A stretch of DNA of 64,000 nucleotides from JACKAQ01 sp965227145 (GTDB lineage Bacteria > Calditrichota > Calditrichia > RBG-13-44-9 > J075): contig OZ245730.1 in NCBI GenBank assembly GCA_965227145.1, positions 2,418,001-2,482,000 on the forward strand. The letters are read 5' to 3'. Shown here piece after piece: positions 55,965 through 64,000 of the stretch. Each line of letters starts with the position of its first letter. Positions within the stretch are counted from its first letter, which is position 1. Under the pieces are notes generated by a model that saw nothing but the letters and a program-made list of their open reading frames with translations, did no database searches and was not told the origin of the DNA. The position numbers were made by a program, and so were the translations under genes.

Positions 55965-56993
55965 CTAATTTTTGCCATAAATTTCTGAAATTTTGCGTGC
56001 TGTAAATTCAACAATCGAGAGAAATTTACTGTAATTCATTCGTTTTGGTCCAATAATTCCGACAACGCCGCTCACGTCGCCAATTTGATAGCGAGCGGTA
56101 ATAATGCTGCATGCAGCCATTTTTTGTTCATCAATTTCTTCGCCGATTTTGATGCTGGTGGGTTGCTCGTTATCCGCTTCTGCCAAAATTTTCACCAAAT
56201 CACGGCGTGTTTCCAGCATTTCCATCACCGATGTCAGTGTGCTGACATCCTGAAAATCCGGTGATTGCAAAATATTTTGCGTGCCTTTAAAATACAAATC
56301 GATATCTTCGCTGAAATTGAACAATCTGTCCACACGTTGCGAAAACATTCGCACCAAACCAGTGTCTTCATGTTGAATATCTTTCACCACAGCTGAAAAT
56401 GTGCGTTTGATTTCGGAGATTTTCATCCCCTGCAAACGTTCGTTCAATATCTGGCTGACCAGATTTAATTTGTCCGGCGAAACCAGTTGCGAAATTTCCA
56501 GCGTAATTGTTCGCACAAATCCGGATTTTACGGTGATGACAACCAGTAATTTTTCGGATGACAATGGGATTAACTCCATCCGTTCAAAAATGCCCTGCTC
56601 AATCCGGGGCGACATCATGATCCCTATTTGTTTGGACAAATGCGCTAAAATCCGGGTCACTTCGTTTAATACATCTTCCAAATCGTAATTTTCGAGCGGA
56701 TTGATGGTCACGGATATCTGCTCCTTTTCATCGATCGAGAGGCGGCTTTTTTTCATCAGCATATCCACATATGCCCGGTATGCGGGTGTTTGCGGCACTC
56801 TCCCGGAAGAAGTGTGCGGTTGATAAATAAATCCGCGCGATTCCAGCATTGCCATAATATTGCGGATCGACGCCGGGCTGATGTTCAGACGGCTGGTTTG
56901 CGCAATTAATGACGAGCTAACCGGCATGGCTGTATCGATAAAATTTTTAACCAATTCGCCCAAAACAAGTTTTTCTTTTGTAGAAAGAACCAT
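55965..56993 (-). CDS. hrcA: Heat-inducible transcription repressor HrcA
   Basis: 342 residues from the ATG at 56993; the longer frame to 57158 adds non-homologous sequence. The winged helix has LVKNFIDTAMPVSSSLIA and SPASIRNIMAMLESRGFI, followed by QPHTSSGRVPQTPAYRAYVD, the HrcA hallmark. The C-terminus has VGIIGPKRMNYSKFLSIVEF. It represses heat-shock genes by binding CIRCE. Only a half-site is seen upstream. It is co-transcribed with dnaJ; grpE and dnaK are absent nearby. Confidence 0.96.
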   Translation of the reverse strand: MVLSTKEKLVLGELVKNFIDTAMPVSSSLIAQTSRLNISPASIRNIMAMLESRGFIYQPHTSSGRVPQTPAYRAYVDMLMKKSRLSIDEKEQISVTINPLENYDLEDVLNEVTRILAHLSKQIGIMMSPRIEQGIFERMELIPLSSEKLLVVITVKSGFVRTITLEISQLVSPDKLNLVSQILNERLQGMKISEIKRTFSAVVKDIQHEDTGLVRMFSQRVDRLFNFSEDIDLYFKGTQNILQSPDFQDVSTLTSVMEMLETRRDLVKILAEADNEQPTSIKIGEEIDEQKMAACSIITARYQIGDVSGVVGIIGPKRMNYSKFLSIVEFTARKISEIYGKN

Positions 56994-57282
56994 TTCCGAC
57001 AAACTACCTTTCGAAAAAAACTGATTTTTTATGTTAACCGGCGGTGACTGAGGCGTAAAAAATTGCCGAACATTCAACCACCGCAGATGAAAAATAATAT
57101 TACCCAAATTATATAATCGACACAAGTTTAGGGTATTAAAGATCACCATTGTAAGCAATTAATTTTCAATTGCCGAGTGCAATTATATAAAAAAAATATC
57201 AGCGAAACAAGTAACGCGCATACATTTTTGAAATTCGCAATTGCACTTATCAAGCTGACCGAATATCATTACTGAAAGCCTG

Positions 57283-57346
57283 GAGATTCCTGCATTTGCA
57301 GGAATGGCCGGACAGGTGTTTTTCCTGTGAATGCAGACATCTCCGG
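57283..57346. repeat. Palindromic interspersed repeat, copy C
   Basis: Starts GAGATTCCTGCATTTGCAGG and ends TGCAGACATCTCCGG with CAGGTGTTTTTCCTG in the centre. Same family as 10973-11038 and 14759-14823. Confidence 0.7.
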
Positions 57347-57489
57347 TTTATTGTCACAAAAGTGACATATTGCCTCCCGAATACTTGCATTTTATTCGAT
57401 GGTTTACAAATTTTGAGTGATCTTTTTGGCGTGTTTAATCTGCGACATTAATAAAATAAAATGTGCAAATACCGTAAACAGGGTAGGCT

Positions 57490-57511
57490 ATTTTACATTA
57501 TTGTGTAAAAT
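57490..57511 (-). terminator. Hairpin just after the SulP gene
   Basis: ATTTTACA (57490-57497) pairs perfectly with TGTAAAAT (57504-57511) around six bases, 10 bases past the SulP stop on the minus strand. No long T run follows, so terminator status is uncertain. Confidence 0.4.
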
Positions 57512-57521
57512 GAGCCCGTTT

Positions 57522-59771
57522 TTATTGCCGCATTGCCCGTAATGTCTGGTTGCTGTTATTCACCCGTTCACCCAAAATTCCCACAATAAACCGATGAAAC
57601 AATGCGGCAAGTTCGGGATGTTCCACTTCCATTAACCGTAATTTTTGGGTGGCCAAAAATAGCACCGTGCAAGCTTCATTGGTGACAACAGACGCCGTTG
57701 CCGGTCGCTGAAGATATACGCTCAATTCACCGATGACGGTGCCGGGTTGCATTTTTCGCAATCGAATAATCGTGCCGTTTTTTAGCTCCAGTTGCGCTGT
57801 AACTTTGCCGGATTCCAGAATATATAAACCAACCGGTTCTGCACCCTGAATGATGAGATATTCATTTTCCGGAATCGTTTTATGAACAAAATACGGGTGC
57901 ATTTGTTTCGCAAAATTACGTAAGGTTGCTTGCGGCAAATCGCGGTGCAGTGCGCCGGAAACAATCGATTCCAGGATCGAGATATCCGCAAATTCCCCAT
58001 CCGATTTTTCATCCGGAAAATGTTGCAGCATTTGCTCTTCAACCCATTCCATCCCGTAATCGAGATCGTCAAAATAGATGACTGTCTGATCATCAGCCGC
58101 GATATTGGCGGCGGCCAGCTGCCGTTTCATGATTTCAGAAAGATTGGTGAAAATCAACGTAAACGATTGCGATAGCGCCAGCATTTTCAGCTTTTCGAAA
58201 CTGTTTAATGCGGATGAATCGAGCCCCGTAACCAGCCGGAAATCGAGCAAGACATATCTGAGGCTGGGCAAAGGCGCGTTCAGGGCGCGAACCCGGACGG
58301 TTGCCAATATATTGTTTGCAGTGCCAAAAAAGAGAAAACCCTGCAATTGCATGACATACAAAGTGTTGCCATGCTTTTTCAACAATTGTGCATCCGGGCT
58401 GGGGCGATCCACATTGCTTTGGAAATTCTCGCCGGTGAGCACATGTTTTACCACATCAATGCGGCTGTAGTTGATCACAAACAGGACAATTGCCACAGCT
58501 GTGCCTACGGCCATTCCGGGCAAAAATCCAAAAATAATAATCACCATCAAAATGAGGATCACCAGCACATATTCAATTCGCGGCAATTTGAACCAGGCAT
58601 TGTAAAGCCATTCCACCAAAAATGTCAGTCCGAGATAAATCAGCAATCCGGCGAGCAGCGGACGGGGAAAATAGGACGGCAGCGCCCAGCCGAACAACAG
58701 TGTCGCACCGCAAATTCCGGCGGATACAAGTCCGGAAATCCGGCTTCGCGAACCGATACGGTGGCTGAGCGCCGTTAAACTGAGCGACATATATCCGACA
58801 GAACTGCCGCCGATCGCGCTGGCAAGATTCGCCAAACCGGATGCACGCAACTCCCGATTGAGATCGATTTCCCGGCGGGCGATCAGCTCCAATCCGCTGG
58901 CGTTTAATAATAATGAGATAATACTGATGATTGTAATCGAGCCGAGATCGCCATATTGTTGCCAGATGGCATCCCAGTGAATTTGGGTTGTATCCTGCGT
59001 CATCAGCGGCGAAAATACAGCGCCGCCACGGAATTGATCCATTAGCCAGCCTGCTTCACCGGCATGCGAAATCGGCGTTCCGGTCAGCAATAAAACGAGG
59101 TAAAATGAAACAAATGCGACCAAAATGGCGCCGGGCATCGTAAAAAAATGCCGGAATTTTCGCATCAAAACCAATAATAGCACGGCAAAAAATAGACCGG
59201 GCAACCATTTCAACAACATATGTGTTTGGAGGAAAACCGGAATGCTTTTAATCGTCAGCTTCTCGCCGGCGATGATGCCGAGCGCCCCTTTTACCAAAAC
59301 CCAACCTGTGCCCGCCAAAAAGCCGCCGACAACAGGGTAGGGGATAAATCGAACCAAATTTCCGAGCTGGAACCAGCCCAACAACAAAAAACTGATTCCG
59401 GTAACTAACGCGGTTAACGCAATGGCTGCGACAACCGTAACAAACAGCGATTCACCTGCAAGTCCCACGCCACTTCCGGCAATGCTGCCGGCAACTATCG
59501 CGAGAATAGCGGTTGGTGCATCCTGCGGTGCGGTTACGGTGCTTTGAAATGCGCTGGTTAGTGCGATAATCGAACCCATCGCAAAAGCGCCGAACAGCAT
59601 CACACCCATCCCGCGAGCAGCAAATTCGGATAGCGGCCCCGAAAAAATCAGCGCCGCATAAGCACTCTGAAAAATGACTATTAATATCCCATTCACCAAA
59701 CCCGCGGTGATGCTTGGCAGCAAAATGCCCAAATCCTTTGAAAACGATTCCCTCAAGGAAATTTTACCCAT
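57522..59771 (-). CDS. SulP-family anion transporter with STAS and cyclic nucleotide-binding domains
   Basis: 749 residues. The SulP membrane part (about 1-430) has TAGLVNGILIVIFQSAYAAL and QSTVTAPQDAPTAILAIV with about 12 helices. A STAS domain (about 470-580) includes YVLLDFRLVTGLDSSALNSF, where Ser is at the usual phosphorylatable position. A C-terminal cNMP-binding domain (about 625-735) has GTVIGELSVYLQRPATASV. Likely a bicarbonate, sulfate or other anion transporter gated by a nucleotide. Its start is 3 bases after the MltF-like stop. Confidence 0.9.
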   Translation of the reverse strand: MGKISLRESFSKDLGILLPSITAGLVNGILIVIFQSAYAALIFSGPLSEFAARGMGVMLFGAFAMGSIIALTSAFQSTVTAPQDAPTAILAIVAGSIAGSGVGLAGESLFVTVVAAIALTALVTGISFLLLGWFQLGNLVRFIPYPVVGGFLAGTGWVLVKGALGIIAGEKLTIKSIPVFLQTHMLLKWLPGLFFAVLLLVLMRKFRHFFTMPGAILVAFVSFYLVLLLTGTPISHAGEAGWLMDQFRGGAVFSPLMTQDTTQIHWDAIWQQYGDLGSITIISIISLLLNASGLELIARREIDLNRELRASGLANLASAIGGSSVGYMSLSLTALSHRIGSRSRISGLVSAGICGATLLFGWALPSYFPRPLLAGLLIYLGLTFLVEWLYNAWFKLPRIEYVLVILILMVIIIFGFLPGMAVGTAVAIVLFVINYSRIDVVKHVLTGENFQSNVDRPSPDAQLLKKHGNTLYVMQLQGFLFFGTANNILATVRVRALNAPLPSLRYVLLDFRLVTGLDSSALNSFEKLKMLALSQSFTLIFTNLSEIMKRQLAAANIAADDQTVIYFDDLDYGMEWVEEQMLQHFPDEKSDGEFADISILESIVSGALHRDLPQATLRNFAKQMHPYFVHKTIPENEYLIIQGAEPVGLYILESGKVTAQLELKNGTIIRLRKMQPGTVIGELSVYLQRPATASVVTNEACTVLFLATQKLRLMEVEHPELAALFHRFIVGILGERVNNSNQTLRAMRQ

Positions 59772-59774
59772 ATT

Positions 59775-61295
59775 CTATTCGCTGATAAACTTTTGATAAT
59801 CCTGGTATCGTGCTAAAATTTCCGTTACGTAATTTACCGGCTCCTCGCCGCGACAATATCCGAATTGAACCACTTCGTCGTTAAAATATTTTTCCTGCGA
59901 TTTATTGAGCAAATATTCGGCGACATTATCTTCCCACAAATCGGGGCTTTTATTGTATTTGATGGCCAACCGGCGGGCATCTTCCACATGCCCCTGTCCG
60001 GTGTTGTAGGATGCCAGCACAAATTTGATGCGATCCGTTGAATCCGGAATATCTTTCCAATAATTTAGCAACCATTCCAGATATTTGGCACCGGCAGTCA
60101 AATTTTGCTCCGGATTTGCGCGGTCTTTTGCGCCGAATTGTTTGGCGGTTGCGGGCATCAACTGCATCAACCCTTTGGCGCCGGCCCACGAACTCGCTTC
60201 CGGATCGAACTGTGACTCCTGAAAAACCAACGCGGCCATCAGTCGCCAGTCCCAACCAACTTCAACCGATTTTGCCTTCAACATTTCGTCGTATGGTGAA
60301 ATTTTATCGCCGGTCATCGAGAAAAATTCGCTGCGAACCCTTTGGCTGTAAAAGCGTTTGTTTTGATGATATTTTGCATAAAGCACATTATATGTCGGTT
60401 CCGTGCGCATTTGATCCAGCCATTTGTTGATGTTCTCGCGCAGTTTTGGCGAGTTGCGGCGGATTGCCCATGCAATGCGTTGGGGCAGGCTGATTGCCAG
60501 CCCGATATCAATATTCTGATGATACGCTGCGTTAATTTGAGCAATATTTTCATCCGCAACCGTGTAATCGATTTCGCCGTTGGCAACCTGGGCAATCAGC
60601 GATTCGGTAGAAATATCGCCGGGAACTTCAACAATTTCGATATCCCCGCCAATTTCATCGGATAAATTGACCAGCCGGAGGTAATACGACGAACCTTTCC
60701 GGACATGAATCCGTTTGCCGATCAGATCGACCGGATTGGTAATCAGCGTTTTATCGATTTCGTGGCGCTTCATTTGCCGCCAGTTATCCGGCATTCGCTG
60801 GATTAGCACTTGCCGGATCAGCGTGTGGTGATCCGAAAAATCAACCCGTTTCAACCGGCTTTTGGTGACCGTCATATTGTAAGCCACCAAATCGCCTTCA
60901 CCCGCGTTCAGGTTGTCAAAAATATGATCCAAATCTTTGACGACAACGATATCCAATGCAACATTCAAATAATCCGCGAGCATATGGAGCAGTTCATATT
61001 CAAACCCCATGGGTTGCCCTTTGTAAACGAAATAGCTGCTGGCGCTGTATCCGGTCAGCGCAACCAACCTGCCTCGCTTTTTGATTTCTTGCATGTCGAT
61101 ATCAACAATTGGCTCGGGCACTTCTGTTACGATTTTTTCGGACGCGGGTGAGATCGTCCCGGTTGTTAATTCTGCCGCATCCTTGACTATTTGCGATGTA
61201 TTTTGTTGCGCTTTTTGTTGCTCGCAACTATTTGAAAATATTACACTTAATATCACAAGTAACGGGATTGCGAAATTTCTGATCGCTAAAAACAT
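59775..61295 (-). CDS. MltF-like membrane-bound lytic murein transglycosylase
   Basis: 506 residues with AAGGGGGA before the ATG. Signal with Cys24 in SNSCEQQ (weak lipobox). Residues about 70-310 are a periplasmic amino acid-binding-type domain (SBP_bac_3), and residues about 340-480 an SLT domain with catalytic Glu360 in ALVFQESQFDPEASS, then GAKGLMQLMPATA and LASYNTG. It cleaves peptidoglycan glycan strands. It is co-transcribed with the SulP gene. Confidence 0.92.
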   Translation of the reverse strand: MFLAIRNFAIPLLVILSVIFSNSCEQQKAQQNTSQIVKDAAELTTGTISPASEKIVTEVPEPIVDIDMQEIKKRGRLVALTGYSASSYFVYKGQPMGFEYELLHMLADYLNVALDIVVVKDLDHIFDNLNAGEGDLVAYNMTVTKSRLKRVDFSDHHTLIRQVLIQRMPDNWRQMKRHEIDKTLITNPVDLIGKRIHVRKGSSYYLRLVNLSDEIGGDIEIVEVPGDISTESLIAQVANGEIDYTVADENIAQINAAYHQNIDIGLAISLPQRIAWAIRRNSPKLRENINKWLDQMRTEPTYNVLYAKYHQNKRFYSQRVRSEFFSMTGDKISPYDEMLKAKSVEVGWDWRLMAALVFQESQFDPEASSWAGAKGLMQLMPATAKQFGAKDRANPEQNLTAGAKYLEWLLNYWKDIPDSTDRIKFVLASYNTGQGHVEDARRLAIKYNKSPDLWEDNVAEYLLNKSQEKYFNDEVVQFGYCRGEEPVNYVTEILARYQDYQKFISE

Positions 61296-61456
61296 TCCAA
61301 ATCCCCCTTAATTCATTTAACAATGATGCTCAGCACATTTGTGCTAATAAGCCAAGATAGCGCATTCCTTAATAATATCAAAAAATTTTGATTGGGATGA
61401 ACATAATTATTGGTGAACAAATGTTGCCAATAATTGGTGGGGTTGGACACTACTTT

Positions 61457-64000
61457 TCAAAATGAAAACCCGCTGATGAGGTGAAAACGCAGTCCTTCAT
61501 CTGTATTTGCAGCAACCAGCGAGAACGCCATTTCGCCGACGGCCGGAATCAGCCAAATGCCGCCGCCAAAGCTGTCGTGCCAGTTTTCGCTGGATTCGTT
61601 TTCGATCCAAACGTGCCCGATATCCGTAAAGCCCAATATTCCAAAATCTACGGGAATCAAAAATGAACCGCGAACAATTTTAATGCGGATTTCCGAATTG
61701 CCGAGCACGGCAGAATCACCGCCGTATCGCTGAAAAAGGAAGCCCCGCAACGATGTCGGACCGCCGAGAAATGCAGCTTCGTAATAGGGATAACTGCCCC
61801 AGATTTTTTGCCCATATGCCCGCAACGCCACGGTAATTCGGGAGAATGGGGAAAAATATCCGCGCAAATCCAGAATACCGCGCACAAATGCACTATCATT
61901 GTCGAGCGCTTGCGGCGCAACTTCTGCGCCGATCGTTGCGTACCAACCGTTTGATGGCGAATAGCTGAGATCGCGAAAATCGCTCGTGATCCCGGCTGAA
62001 AATTTTGCAAGGGTGTTCAGATCAAATCCGTATGGTTTTGTTTGCGTGATCAGCCGTTCGCCAGAGGGGATGCTGGTATCAAAATGTTGCACGGCTGCAC
62101 CAAAATGGATGGTTGTTTGCGAATTCAACCGGCGAAGCAGGCTCGCTTTTGCCCAATATTGATTGGATTGTAATTTGTAAAAATCGTTTCGCTCCAACGA
62201 TTTATCCGGTTCGGCGCTGTTGCCCAACCCATAAAAATTGCTGACATCTTTGGGATAATAGCCCAAATCCAGCACGGTGCTAAAACCGAAAAACGCCTGC
62301 GGAATTTCCAGATTTCCGCCAAACCGAACAGCAGATGTTTTCGTTGCAAAACTGCCGTTTAAGCGCAATTTGGCGGCGTACGGCTCGCGCCGGAAGCCGT
62401 AAAATTCCGTTTTGTGGCGCAAACCCAAAATAAATCCGTCGTCTGCGTTATAGGCAATTTGCGGAAAAAACTCGCCCATTTGCCCGCGCGAAAGCGTTAA
62501 CGGTTGATATTCGTGACGATTGATAACCGAATCGATCGAACCGGAAATGAATTTTGGCGAATGCGTGCCGCTGATTGTCGTGGTTCCGGCGTGATCGTAA
62601 ATCTGCAGATTTCCCGGCGCATCATTTCGGACAATATCCGCACCACCGCCACCGATCACCCGAATGCGAATGCGTTTTTCCGCATCGCCTGTGGTGATAA
62701 TTTTGTCATCGCCGCCAAACAGAAAAATGCGAATTTCGCCGGTTTCGCCCGGAAAAAATGTGCGTTCGTAAACGGTTGTTTCTGTTGAATTTGACGTGCT
62801 GATTTTTAACGTAATTTCGCCAGATGTGCTGCGATCAATTACCAATGTTTCCGGCAAATCATGCCCGGTGATTTCCGGCGTTTTCGCCAGATTTTTGTAG
62901 AAATATGCCGCAGCTTCCGGGATCATTTTGCGCCGCTTTTTCAGCGTTTCAATCAATGCCGGACCGGAAATTTGATAGATTTCCGGCGGTAAGTTCTGAA
63001 CGGCCGTTTCGATTACGGAATCCGTCATCGCAGCGACAAAACCGGCGGCACTTTCGCGAAAATCAGCGGCGGTCAGCGTGTTCAAAAATAACCTGTCCGT
63101 GTGCCGCGCCTGAAAAGTGATGCTCCAGTAATCCGTTTTCTTTTTATTGATGCCTTCCAATTGCGGAACAACCGTACGCCGTTCGGCAAATGAGGGCAGC
63201 AATCCGTCGAATTTTACAAATGCCTGATCGCGATCGATAGGAATCGGTTGCCAAACGCCGTGCGAGCCACCGGAAACCTTCGCCCAACGCCATTGGTCAA
63301 AATGGCGATCCCAATCGCTGATGAAAATATCCAGCAAACGGGCAGTGAGATAATTTTTCTGATCGACCGATTGCCCGAAATCATTTTCCAACAATTCCAG
63401 CAACTCCGGCGTTCCCAAAATGTGGTTGAATCCGCCAAAACCCGGGGAATTGTTGTCGCCATTTGCTGCAAATTCCTCAATAAACCCGACGATACCGCCA
63501 AAATCCGATTGAAATTCGCCCAACGTTGGCTCATCCGGCAACACCACAACTTTGGGGTTTGTGTGTAAAATTCCAGCGGCTTTTGCCAAAACCGGCACAA
63601 TTGCCGGACCGTACGGATGCGCGGAGCTGTTTTGGTCCCGCACAATTCCGGTGATAAATGTATCGCGGAGTTCTTCCGGTAAAATCCGGGAGGGATCTTT
63701 ATCGATCGATCGAAATTGAAATTTGCTGCCGTCCGCCGCCACAAAACTGAGCGATTTCGACTGAAATCCTCCGCTGCGTTTGTGCGGGCGCAATCCGCCG
63801 GCGGATGTTTGCATACTGAGCACCGGTGCGTTGATAGGTGTCAGCCATTCCTGCCGGTAATGTTTGCCCAACAACCATTGTTTAATGAAACCTGCATGAA
63901 AATTTTCGCCCGCAGTAATTGATTTTTGCCCGTCATAGCGCAAAACTTCCGTGCCGGATTGCGCAAAAAGGTTGAAAAATACAAACAGGGCAGAGAAAAT
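61457..64000 (-). CDS. BamA/TamA-type outer-membrane barrel with N-terminal DRH-motif kinase-like domain, 5' partial
   Basis: 848 codons open to the window edge; the true start is outside, since signal-like FSALFVFFNLFAQSG precedes the first in-frame TTG at 63943. The N-terminal part (about 20-330) contains LDIFISDWDRHFDQWRW, then PIPIDRDQAFVKFDG about 25 residues later. That pattern is reminiscent of HipA/PI3K-like kinases and I recall it in large Bacteroidetes proteins. About residues 370-480 form a Gly/Asp-rich strand domain, and about 500-847 an Omp85 barrel with SLRGFLFQRYGG and final Phe. Omp85 proteins insert or export outer-membrane proteins. Kinase activity is unproven. Confidence 0.78.
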   Translation of the reverse strand: MFSALFVFFNLFAQSGTEVLRYDGQKSITAGENFHAGFIKQWLLGKHYRQEWLTPINAPVLSMQTSAGGLRPHKRSGGFQSKSLSFVAADGSKFQFRSIDKDPSRILPEELRDTFITGIVRDQNSSAHPYGPAIVPVLAKAAGILHTNPKVVVLPDEPTLGEFQSDFGGIVGFIEEFAANGDNNSPGFGGFNHILGTPELLELLENDFGQSVDQKNYLTARLLDIFISDWDRHFDQWRWAKVSGGSHGVWQPIPIDRDQAFVKFDGLLPSFAERRTVVPQLEGINKKKTDYWSITFQARHTDRLFLNTLTAADFRESAAGFVAAMTDSVIETAVQNLPPEIYQISGPALIETLKKRRKMIPEAAAYFYKNLAKTPEITGHDLPETLVIDRSTSGEITLKISTSNSTETTVYERTFFPGETGEIRIFLFGGDDKIITTGDAEKRIRIRVIGGGGADIVRNDAPGNLQIYDHAGTTTISGTHSPKFISGSIDSVINRHEYQPLTLSRGQMGEFFPQIAYNADDGFILGLRHKTEFYGFRREPYAAKLRLNGSFATKTSAVRFGGNLEIPQAFFGFSTVLDLGYYPKDVSNFYGLGNSAEPDKSLERNDFYKLQSNQYWAKASLLRRLNSQTTIHFGAAVQHFDTSIPSGERLITQTKPYGFDLNTLAKFSAGITSDFRDLSYSPSNGWYATIGAEVAPQALDNDSAFVRGILDLRGYFSPFSRITVALRAYGQKIWGSYPYYEAAFLGGPTSLRGFLFQRYGGDSAVLGNSEIRIKIVRGSFLIPVDFGILGFTDIGHVWIENESSENWHDSFGGGIWLIPAVGEMAFSLVAANTDEGLRFHLISGFSF

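Larger units (their letters stand above)
56994..57521 (-). promoter_or_regulatory. hrcA upstream region: promoter, half-CIRCE, repeat and hairpin
   Basis: A 528-base region with no gene. On the minus strand TTGTTT (57210-57205), a 17-base spacer and a perfect TATAAT (57187-57182) point at hrcA. Directly downstream lies TTGCACTC (57182-57175), similar to the left half of CIRCE, without a matching GAGTGC partner nine bases on. The palindromic repeat copy C and a hairpin after SulP are listed separately. Confidence 0.5.

Noticed and set aside
57175..57182. Full CIRCE element upstream of hrcA
   Set aside because: Only the left half TTGCACTC is present; the sequence nine bases on does not contain GAGTGC.

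Overview
The window reads as chromosome from a Gram-negative member of the FCB group, most likely Calditrichota or a close relative. This is inferred from protein content, with no rRNA present. Two large secreted proteins end in the NYPNPFNP-type C-terminal sorting module typical of Calditrichota, Ignavibacteria and Bacteroidetes. There is a hybrid two-component regulator, a BamA/TamA-type barrel, DUF5777 barrels, YceI and many lipoproteins. Genes are densely packed, often with ATGA or TAATG overlaps. Several starts are TTG or GTG placed behind a clear Shine-Dalgarno. I saw no tRNA, rRNA, CRISPR, prophage or insertion sequence.

Layout. 0-2 kb: SIS sugar-phosphate protein and DeoR regulator behind a recognisable promoter/operator. 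2.2-4.7 kb: hybrid two-component regulator that has lost its sensor propeller. 4.9-6.7 kb: TPR protein, orphan HicB, small membrane protein, with two strong terminators. 6.9-13 kb: heavy-metal RND efflux operon (CusCBA/CzcCBA type) led by a Cys-rich exported protein. 13-19 kb: sulfatase, CHAT-TPR protein, two acetyltransferases. 19-21.3 kb: betaine/choline-type ABC importer with the binding protein fused in front of the permease. 21.4-27.3 kb: PAP2/Aur1-like protein, dtd, PASTA protein, rpe, large TPR NTPase-like protein. 27.3-32.2 kb: glycosyltransferase and deoxynucleoside kinase, then divergent FAD oxidoreductase and membrane polyferredoxin.

32.3-38.4 kb is one long minus-strand operon: RlmD-type and TrmH-type RNA methyltransferases, two DUF4388 proteins with degenerate receiver domains, a GTPase-fold-like protein, and a ROK kinase. 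38.8-48.7 kb: superoxide dismutase, PQQ-repeat propeller, and a cell-wall/secretion block (propeller lipoprotein-like protein, LytM peptidase, GH18 protein, class A beta-lactamase-like hydrolase). 49.5-54 kb: a divergent periplasmic electron-transfer cluster with three cytochrome-like proteins carrying an unusual CX4CH motif, two DUF5777 barrels (one fused to such a cytochrome), YceI and an azurin-like cupredoxin. 54.2-64 kb: ComEA, DnaJ-HrcA, SulP-STAS-cNMP transporter, MltF-like transglycosylase, and an Omp85 barrel with an N-terminal DRH-motif kinase-like domain that runs off the window.

The best candidates for undescribed biology are the CX4CH/DUF5777/cupredoxin cluster, the DUF4388 pseudo-receiver/pseudo-GTPase operon, the kinase-like Omp85 fusion, and the paired LytM/GH18 proteins that share a central domain.
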